Positions 58,282 through 64,000 of a stretch of DNA of 64,000 bases are shown here, in pieces. Under the pieces are notes generated by a model. It did no database searches and was not told the origin of the DNA. It saw only the letters and a program-made list of their open reading frames with translations. This DNA comes from Eubacterium coprostanoligenes (GTDB lineage: Bacteria; Bacillota; Clostridia; Oscillospirales; Acutalibacteraceae). The position numbers were made by a program, and so were the translations under genes. The stretch is from assembly GCF_900167205.1 (NCBI RefSeq), contig NZ_FUWW01000001.1, positions 1 to 64,000 of the forward strand. Reading direction: 5' to 3'. Within the stretch, counting starts at the first letter, position 1; every line of letters begins with the position of its first letter.

Positions 58282-59784
58282 CTATTCGCCTGCGTGCTTG
58301 ATTCCGAGTATCTCAAGTTCTTTTTCGGTCAGCCCTATGCCACGAAGCATAAGCCTGTTTCCACGGAGCGAGTCAACCGAATTGATACCCATTCCGCCCA
58401 TAATTTCCTTGATTTCGTGATTCCAAGCCGTGATGAGGTTTTCCACTCTTTGATGTGCTTGCTCCGGATTTAGTCTTTTTGTGAGTTCAGGTCGTTGGGT
58501 TGCAATGCCCCAATTGCACTTGCCCGTGTTGCAAGTTTGGCACATATGACAGCCCATAGCGATAAGCGGAGCAGAGGCAACATAGCAAGCGTCTGCGCCG
58601 AGTGCAATCGCCTTGACAATATCGCTTGAACATCTGAACGAACCGCTTGCAACAAGCGAAACGGTTGAACGAATACCCTCGTCCCTCAACCTTTGGTCAG
58701 CTGCCGCAAGTGCCAATTCGATTGGAATACCGACATTGTCACGGATTCGTGTAGGTGCGGCACCTGTACCGCCTCTGAAACCGTCAATAACAATGATGTC
58801 CGCACCTGCTCTTGCACAGCCCGAAGCAATGGCTGCAACATTGTGCACAGCGGCAATTTTTACCGCAACGGGTTTTTGATTGTCGGTTGCCTGCTTCAAG
58901 CTCCAAATGAGCTGACGCAAATCTTCAATAGAATAAATGTCGTGGTGAGGCGCAGGGGAAATCGCATCACTGCCTTCGGGTATCATACGAGCGTTTGAAA
59001 CTTCAACATTTACCTTTTCACCCGGCAAATGTCCGCCGATGCCCGGTTTTGCACCTTGACCGATTTTTATTTCAATAAATTTGCAGTTGTTCAAATAATC
59101 TTTGTGCACGCCGAATCGTCCCGATGCAACCTGAACGACCGCATAATCGCAATACTCTTTTAAGGCAGAATGAAGTCCGCCTTCGCCCGTGTTGAACAGC
59201 GTTCCGAGATTTTTTGCAGCCATTGCAAGCGATTTTTGAGCGTTGAGCGAAATTGAACCAAAGCTCATTGCCGAGAACATAATCGGCGTTTCAATCATAA
59301 CTTGCGGAGGCATTTTTGTTGTTGATTTGCCTTTTTTCTCAACTTCAATCTTGTCGGGTTTGCGACCCAAAATCGTTCTGATTTCCATAGGTTCACGCAA
59401 TGGGTCAATAGACGGATTGGTTACCTGCGAGGCGTTGAGCAAAATTTTGTCCCAATAAATCGGGTACGGCTTTGGGTTGCCCATGGCGGAAAGCAGGGTT
59501 GAGCCTGTGTTTGCCTGTCTGACAATTTCTTGTTGATATTGCGGTGTCCAGTTCGCATTGTCACGATAATCGCAAACATATTTTTCAATTCTCAATGCAC
59601 CGCTCGGGCACATATCAACACAGCGGTGACAAGCAACGCAGTTGTTGGAATTTGACAAAACCGTTTTGCCGTCATCTGCAAAAAAGTGACATTCGTTTAT
59701 ACATTGGGTGACACAGCCACCGCAGTTTGTGCACAAATTTTTGTCACGAATTACAGTAAATCTTCTTGGAATGTAGCCTATCAT
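58282..59784 (-). CDS. Glutamate synthase FMN/iron-sulfur domain protein
   Basis: 500 residues. Two N-terminal ferredoxin motifs, CTNCGGCVTQCINEC and CVACHRCVDMCP, precede the FMN barrel of glutamate synthase (from about residue 140): IMFSAMSFGSISLNAQ, NTGEGGLH, IEIKIGQGAKPGIGGHLP and IVIDGFRGGTGAAPT. The 3Fe-4S ligands lie in CHMCQTCNTGKCNWGIATQ. It converts 2-oxoglutarate and ammonia (from the separate amidotransferase) to glutamate. The extra ferredoxin domain suggests reduced ferredoxin or a linked GltD-like protein as donor; no gltD is in the window. Confidence 0.9.
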   Translation of the reverse strand: MIGYIPRRFTVIRDKNLCTNCGGCVTQCINECHFFADDGKTVLSNSNNCVACHRCVDMCPSGALRIEKYVCDYRDNANWTPQYQQEIVRQANTGSTLLSAMGNPKPYPIYWDKILLNASQVTNPSIDPLREPMEIRTILGRKPDKIEVEKKGKSTTKMPPQVMIETPIMFSAMSFGSISLNAQKSLAMAAKNLGTLFNTGEGGLHSALKEYCDYAVVQVASGRFGVHKDYLNNCKFIEIKIGQGAKPGIGGHLPGEKVNVEVSNARMIPEGSDAISPAPHHDIYSIEDLRQLIWSLKQATDNQKPVAVKIAAVHNVAAIASGCARAGADIIVIDGFRGGTGAAPTRIRDNVGIPIELALAAADQRLRDEGIRSTVSLVASGSFRCSSDIVKAIALGADACYVASAPLIAMGCHMCQTCNTGKCNWGIATQRPELTKRLNPEQAHQRVENLITAWNHEIKEIMGGMGINSVDSLRGNRLMLRGIGLTEKELEILGIKHAGE

Positions 59785-60887
59785 CAGTCGTCAACCTCCT
59801 CTTCTTCAATTTCAAGGGGAATGAAAACGGGTTCTGCTCCCGATACGGACCAAACTTTGTCAGGGTCGGGGCAAATAATTCTGATAGCCGATTCTTCACT
59901 TGCAAAGTACGCTCTGTCGCCCTTTGTTGCAGCGGTGAGAGAACGGAGCTTCAACCTGTCGTTGATTGCAAGCAAGCCTTTGTTTGAACCGAGGATAACG
60001 GAAAACGGACCGTTAACCAACGCTCCGCTGTAAATCGCACGGAGATTGGTGAAGTATTCCTTTTTGTCAGCGTCCATTCTGTCAATTTCGTCCCATTCGG
60101 GTGCGGTCAAAACATCGGCGGCAACCTCCATAGGCAATTTGTGGTGACGCAGTAAGTGGTCAAACAAATATGTAATAACCTCGGTGTCTGTCTGCATTGT
60201 GCAGATGTAGCCGAACTGTTCAATGTATCTTCTGTTGGTGTCGTATGATGAGATTTCACCGTTGTGAACTATTGACCAATCGAGGATATTGAACGGATGT
60301 GAGCCACCCCACCAACCCGGTGTGTTTGTGGGAAATCTGCCGTGCGCAGTCCAAAGATAAGCGTCATATTGGTCGAGCATATAAAACTCTCCGACATCTT
60401 CCGGATAACCAACAGCTTTAAAACAGCCCATATTCTTGCCACTTGAAAAGATATATGCGCCGTCGATTGAATTGTTCACATTTGTTACGCATTGAGCAAC
60501 ATATTCAAGCTCGTCAAGACGAGCGTTTTTCATCCTAACTCGGTTTGCTCTGCCGAAATAACGCCAAATGTCAGGTCCGTTTTCAATGCTCTGCACCTTG
60601 CGAGTAGGTATTCTTTCCGCAACATCAATGTTGAAGTGCTTAAATAAAAAATCCTCGCATTGCTTTTTTGCGTCTGCGTTGTCGTAAAATACATGGATGG
60701 CATAATCTTCTTTATGCTCCGGATAAATTCCGTAGGCAGCAAAACCACCGCCGAGTCCGTTTGACCTGTCGTGCATAAGTGCAATGGATTTGATGATTTC
60801 AGAGCCGTTGATTTTGTTGCCCTTCCTGTCAATAATCGCTGCAATTGCACATCCGCTCGGAATTCTAACCTGTCCTTCCTTTAACAT
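59784..60887 (-). CDS. Glutamate synthase class II glutamine amidotransferase protein
   Basis: 367 residues equivalent to domain 1 of GltB. The putative N-terminal nucleophile is Cys13 in SGCAIAAI after a 12-residue propeptide. HGRFPTNTPGWWGGSHPF and VHNGEISSYDTNRRYI are the glutamine-binding blocks. It hydrolyses glutamine and hands ammonia to the FMN protein encoded immediately downstream, whose ATG overlaps this stop by one base. The C-terminus is acidic (EEEEVDD). The leader contains a large hairpin next to the ribosome site (60900-60949). Confidence 0.88.
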   Translation of the reverse strand: MLKEGQVRIPSGCAIAAIIDRKGNKINGSEIIKSIALMHDRSNGLGGGFAAYGIYPEHKEDYAIHVFYDNADAKKQCEDFLFKHFNIDVAERIPTRKVQSIENGPDIWRYFGRANRVRMKNARLDELEYVAQCVTNVNNSIDGAYIFSSGKNMGCFKAVGYPEDVGEFYMLDQYDAYLWTAHGRFPTNTPGWWGGSHPFNILDWSIVHNGEISSYDTNRRYIEQFGYICTMQTDTEVITYLFDHLLRHHKLPMEVAADVLTAPEWDEIDRMDADKKEYFTNLRAIYSGALVNGPFSVILGSNKGLLAINDRLKLRSLTAATKGDRAYFASEESAIRIICPDPDKVWSVSGAEPVFIPLEIEEEEVDD

Positions 60888-60899
60888 ATATAACCTCCT

Positions 60900-60949
60900 A
60901 ATATACGCAGCAATTGGGCAAGCTTTCGCTCACCCTTTTGCTGTATATT
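60900..60949 (-). promoter_or_regulatory. Long GNRA-capped stem-loop beside the ribosome site of the glutamate synthase operon
   Basis: Read on the minus strand, AATATAC/GTATATT, AGCAA/TTGCT, GGG/CCC and TGAGC/GCTTG stack into one interrupted helix of about 20 pairs closed by a GAAA tetraloop. The AGGAGG ribosome site (60894-60899) follows directly. It lacks a T-tract, so it is not a standard terminator of the amt gene upstream. It could limit translation or protect a processed mRNA end. Confidence 0.6.
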
Positions 60950-60969
60950 ATTTATTCGTATTGTTCGTT

Positions 60970-62682
60970 TTATTCGCCTTCAACATCCTGAAGTGCGTCA
61001 TAACCGTGTTCGCCGGTGCGAACTTTCATCACATCTTCAACATCGTAAACAAAGATTTTGCCATCGCCGATGTTGCCTGTGTAAAGAACTTTTCTCGCTG
61101 TTTCAACAACGGTCTTAACAGGAATTGCGGACACAACCATTTCCAGTTTCATCTTTGGAAGCAGGCTCATTTCCTCAATTTCTACACCACGGTATTTTTT
61201 GATGTGTCCTTTTTGAACACCGCAACCCATAACATTTGTGGCTGTCATACCTGTAATGCCGATGTCGTTCATCGCTTCTTTCAATTCCTCAAATTTTGAA
61301 GGGTTGAAAATCATAACTATCTTTGAAAGCACAGCGTCTGTTTTTGTTGTAAATGTTTCAACAGGAATTGCCTTTTCAACAGATTGTGCAGGCGGAGCTG
61401 AACTGATAAGAACACTTGTCGGCACAAAGTCTGCATATGCAGACGGCAAATTGTGCTCTGTTGAATCAAGACCTTTGATTTCTTCCTCTGCCGTAACACG
61501 AAGTCCGTTTGTCTTTTTGATAAGTGCAAATACAATTATCATTGTGATGACTGCCCATGAGGCAACTGCAACAAAGCCGAGCAACTGAATTCCCAATTGT
61601 TTGAAACCGCCACCGTAAAACAAGCCTTTTCCAACTCCGTCATATCCTCTTGAGAAAAGACCTACTGCAATCGTGCCCCAAACACCGTTTGCCAAGTGAA
61701 CACCGACAGCGCCGACAGGGTCGTCAATATGGAGCTTCTTGTCAAGTCCTTCTACAACAACTACAACAAGTATACCCGAAACCGCACCGATGATAATTGA
61801 GCCAAAAGCGTCAACACAGTCGCACGGAGCCGTGATTGCAACCAAACCTGCAAGCGAAGCGTTGAGCGACATAGAAACATCAGGCTTTCCGTCTTTAATC
61901 CAAGTGAAAATCATTGTTACACATGTGGCAGTTGCCGGTGCAAGTGTTGTTGTGAGGAATATTGATGCAAGTGTGTCAACATCTTTTGCGGCAGCGCCGT
62001 TGAAGCCGTACCAGCCAAACCAAAGAATGAAAACGCCGAGTGCACCGAGTGTCAATGAATGTCCCGGAATAGCTTTTGCTTTTTTCTTTCCTGTTTTCTT
62101 ATCAACAACATATTTGCCGATACGAGGGCCGAGGAATATTGCACCAATAAGGGCGGCGATACCGCCAACCATATGAATTGCCGTTGAACCTGCATAATCG
62201 TGAAATCCCATTTTTGCAAGCCAACCGTTCGAATTCCAAATCCAGCCTGCTTCAATCGGATAAACAACTGCCGAGATAACAGCTGAATAAATGCAGTACG
62301 AGCTGAATTTTGTTCTTTCTGCCATAGAGCCGGAAACAATAGTTGCGGCTGTTGCACAGAAAACAAGGTTGAATACAAAGTTTGACCAATCTGCACTTGA
62401 TGAAGTGTAATCTGTCAATAATTTAAGTGTAGGTAAACCAAAGAGTCCGGCTACATAATTTTCGCCAAACATCAAGCCATAGCCAATGAGAATAAACATC
62501 AAAGCACCGATGCAGAAATCCATAAGGTTTTTCATTATGATATTTCCGGCGTTCTTTGCTCGTGTAAACCCGCTTTCAACCATGGCAAATCCACATTGCA
62601 TAAAAAATACAAGTGCGGCACCAATTAAAAACCAGACTCCAAAAACATTATCTGCAATTGCAGTAAAAATTGAATCATTCAT
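60970..62682 (-). CDS. Ammonium transporter fused to a PII signalling domain
   Basis: 570 residues. The N-terminal ~420 form the eleven-span Amt channel: FFMQCGFAMVESGFTRAKN, DYAGSTAIHMVGG and FILWFGWYGFNGA are family blocks. After a linker, residues about 450-570 are a complete GlnB/GlnK-type domain: KIVMIFNPSKFEELKEAM, GHIKKYRG, the LLPKMKLEMVV strand, GDGKIFVYDVEDV and VRTGEHG. The T-loop reads RGVEIEEMSLLPK, without the tyrosine that is uridylylated in enterobacterial PII. A free PII normally plugs Amt in response to ATP/2-oxoglutarate; here the plug is covalently attached. I start at ATG 62682 (GGGAG upstream), not 62760, which lies in the structured leader. Confidence 0.9.
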   Translation of the reverse strand: MNDSIFTAIADNVFGVWFLIGAALVFFMQCGFAMVESGFTRAKNAGNIIMKNLMDFCIGALMFILIGYGLMFGENYVAGLFGLPTLKLLTDYTSSSADWSNFVFNLVFCATAATIVSGSMAERTKFSSYCIYSAVISAVVYPIEAGWIWNSNGWLAKMGFHDYAGSTAIHMVGGIAALIGAIFLGPRIGKYVVDKKTGKKKAKAIPGHSLTLGALGVFILWFGWYGFNGAAAKDVDTLASIFLTTTLAPATATCVTMIFTWIKDGKPDVSMSLNASLAGLVAITAPCDCVDAFGSIIIGAVSGILVVVVVEGLDKKLHIDDPVGAVGVHLANGVWGTIAVGLFSRGYDGVGKGLFYGGGFKQLGIQLLGFVAVASWAVITMIIVFALIKKTNGLRVTAEEEIKGLDSTEHNLPSAYADFVPTSVLISSAPPAQSVEKAIPVETFTTKTDAVLSKIVMIFNPSKFEELKEAMNDIGITGMTATNVMGCGVQKGHIKKYRGVEIEEMSLLPKMKLEMVVSAIPVKTVVETARKVLYTGNIGDGKIFVYDVEDVMKVRTGEHGYDALQDVEGE

Positions 62683-62723
62683 ATTTAGTTTCTCCCATAG
62701 TTTGTTATAGACATAGAGTAGAA

Positions 62724-62801
62724 TTAATGCAGAGCACGAAAACCGCAATGTGCCGAGCATTAATTAAGTTGAGCATCCTCAAGATATAACCCCAAGGATG
62801 C
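62724..62801 (-). promoter_or_regulatory. Structured leader between glnA and the amt-PII gene
   Basis: Two hairpins. The proximal one pairs TTAATGC/GCATTAA and GCAC/GTGC with a symmetric 3x3 internal loop and a 12-nt terminal loop (62724-62763). The distal one pairs GCATCCT/AGGATGC around 15 nt (62773-62801). Neither has a T-tract. They may be an intercistronic control element; no known riboswitch consensus was recognised. Confidence 0.45.
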
Positions 62802-62846
62802 CGCTTAAAATGAGAACGACTAATTAAAGTCATAAGAGAGGGTAAA

Positions 62847-64000
62847 TTAATAGTTAATCATATAGTGATTAATCTCCCACTGCGAAACAGAGGTTTTGTA
62901 GCTGTCCCATTCAGCCTTTTTGCCTGAAATATAGTTTGAATATACATGATTGCCAAGAGTTTCTTTGATGAATGGATCTGCCTCAGCAGCCGCAATAGCT
63001 TCGGCAAGTGAACCCGGCAAGCATTGAATTCCTTTTGTGTGTAATTCCTCATCAGAAAGTGCAAACACATTTTCGTCATATGCAGGAGCAGGCTTCAAGC
63101 CCTTCTTGATTCCGTCAAGTCCCGCAGCAAGGCAAAGTGCCATTTCAAGATAAGGATTGCAGGTTGGGTCAGGACAACGAAGTTCAACTCTTGTGCCCTT
63201 GCCACGAGAAGCAGGGATACGAACAAGGCAACTTCTGTTTGATGTTGACCACACGAGATATGACGGAGCTTCGTAGCCCGGCACCAATCTCTTGTAGCTG
63301 TTTACTGTTGGGTTGCTGACAACTGCAATGCCTTGGATGTGAGCCATAATGCCTGCAATAAAGCTGTAAGCTGTATCCGAAAGACCCAATTCGCCGTCAG
63401 GGTCGTCAAAAACATTTTTGCCTGTTTTGAGGTCGTAGAGCGACATATTTGTGTGCATACCCGAGCCGTTGATGCCCTCGATAGGCTTTGCCATAAATGT
63501 TGCGTGCAAGCCGTGTTTGGTTGCGTAAGTCTTAACAACATGTTTAAAGGTCATAACTCTGTCTGCCGTTGTCATAACATCGCCGAACTGGAAATCAATC
63601 TCGTGCTGTCCCTTTGCAACTTCGTGGTGCGAAGCCTCGATGGTGTAGCCCATTTCTTCAAGCGCAAGGCAAATATCTCGTCTGCAATTAGAACCTGTGT
63701 CGATAGGGTTGAGGTCAAAGTAGCCTGCCTTGTCGTTGGTTTCAAGTGTCGGTGCACCGTTCTCATCTGTGTTGAAGAGGAAGAATTCGCATTCAGGTCC
63801 GACATTGAATCCGTAACCCATTTCGGCAGCCTGGTCAATGACTTTCTGCAACACATTTCTTGGGTCGCCCTCAAAAGGTGTAACATTGTCTGCCTTGTAA
63901 ACGGAGCAAATCAAACGAGCCGTCTGTGCATTTTGATGCTTGCGCCATGGGAAAATTGCCCAAGTGTCAAAATCAGGATGCAAATACATATCACTTTCAT
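62847..64000 (-). CDS. glnA: Type I glutamine synthetase (N-terminus beyond the window)
   Basis: Forms glutamine from glutamate, ammonia and ATP. About 384 C-terminal residues are present; the frame stays open through ESDMYLHPDFDTW to the window end, so some 60 N-terminal residues are missing and the ATG at 63989 is internal. NVGPECEFFLF, HHEVAKGQHEIDF, FMAKPIEGINGSGMHTNMSL and NRSCLVRIPASRGKGTRVELRCPDPTCNPYL (in part) are the GSI active-site blocks. The adenylylation-loop region lacks an obvious E. coli-type tyrosine context, and the length fits the shorter GSI-alpha class of Firmicutes. It heads the minus-strand nitrogen cluster, upstream of amt-PII and the split glutamate synthase. Confidence 0.92.
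   Translation of the reverse strand, partial: ESDMYLHPDFDTWAIFPWRKHQNAQTARLICSVYKADNVTPFEGDPRNVLQKVIDQAAEMGYGFNVGPECEFFLFNTDENGAPTLETNDKAGYFDLNPIDTGSNCRRDICLALEEMGYTIEASHHEVAKGQHEIDFQFGDVMTTADRVMTFKHVVKTYATKHGLHATFMAKPIEGINGSGMHTNMSLYDLKTGKNVFDDPDGELGLSDTAYSFIAGIMAHIQGIAVVSNPTVNSYKRLVPGYEAPSYLVWSTSNRSCLVRIPASRGKGTRVELRCPDPTCNPYLEMALCLAAGLDGIKKGLKPAPAYDENVFALSDEELHTKGIQCLPGSLAEAIAAAEADPFIKETLGNHVYSNYISGKKAEWDSYKTSVSQWEINHYMINY

Noticed and set aside
62683-62846. Glutamine riboswitch or ANTAR twin hairpin in the glnA-amt leader
   Set aside because: Loops and conserved sequence of both known elements are absent.
1-64000. tRNA, rRNA, CRISPR array, insertion sequence, prophage or integrative element
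   Set aside because: No cloverleaf-like intergenic sequence, regular short repeats with spacers, transposase, integrase or phage structural genes were found on either strand.

Overview
The window reads as chromosome of an anaerobic, Gram-positive, gut-type clostridium, most likely in the Oscillospiraceae/Ruminococcaceae. The evidence is inferential: TTGACA/TATAAT promoters with AGGAGG ribosome sites, no outer-membrane genes, C-terminal half-dockerin motifs, Big_2/FIVAR, BspA-type leucine-rich repeat and SLH-like surface proteins, pyruvate phosphate dikinase, many ferredoxin-type proteins, a B. subtilis-type PurF and a GH36 alpha-galactosidase. Bases 1-36,000 and 47,000-64,000 have moderate GC. 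About 36,000-46,800 is visibly AT-richer and carries strain-type surface genes.

Layout. (1) 0.3-9.6 kb: three secreted surface proteins. (2) 9.7-13.7 kb, minus strand: PHP phosphoesterase, Maf, U32 peptidase/hydroxylase and ZapA. (3) 13.9-28 kb: DAHP synthase, an LDH/MDH-family dehydrogenase, and then one long operon fumC-hdrB-hdrC-hdrA-flxD-flxC-flxB-flxA-frdB-frdA, ended by a terminator and followed by an AspT/SucE-family carrier. Three 18-bp palindromes matching the Rex (NADH sensor) operator lie in front of the dehydrogenase and fumC. (4) 28-36 kb: a pyridine-nucleotide-motif-less thioredoxin-reductase-like protein, a glucosaminidase, VanW, GlmU and PpdK. (5) 36-48 kb: an AT-rich surface locus with an SLH-like/YfaP-like protein, a lipoprotein metallopeptidase, a YidC insertase fused to a CDP-glycerol glycerophosphotransferase, an LTA-synthase-like sulfatase, a GT-C-like membrane protein and an acyltransferase. 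(6) 48-54 kb: MATE pump, gene remnants with intact regulatory DNA, a PHP protein and small membrane/LRR proteins. (7) 53.9-64 kb: alpha-galactosidase, then a minus-strand nitrogen cluster: glnA (cut by the window edge), an Amt-PII fusion, a three-gene split glutamate synthase large subunit and purF.

The main discovery candidate is region 3. It couples an NADH-oxidising FlxABCD-HdrABC electron-bifurcating module to a soluble fumarate reductase and to fumarase, under apparent Rex control. Together with a dehydrogenase carrying a malate-type Arg in its specificity loop and a possible succinate exporter, this reads as a complete reductive oxaloacetate-to-succinate branch in which fumarate reduction could drive ferredoxin reduction by NADH. 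The second candidate is the YidC-glycerophosphotransferase fusion. No tRNA, rRNA, CRISPR array, insertion sequence or prophage was seen.
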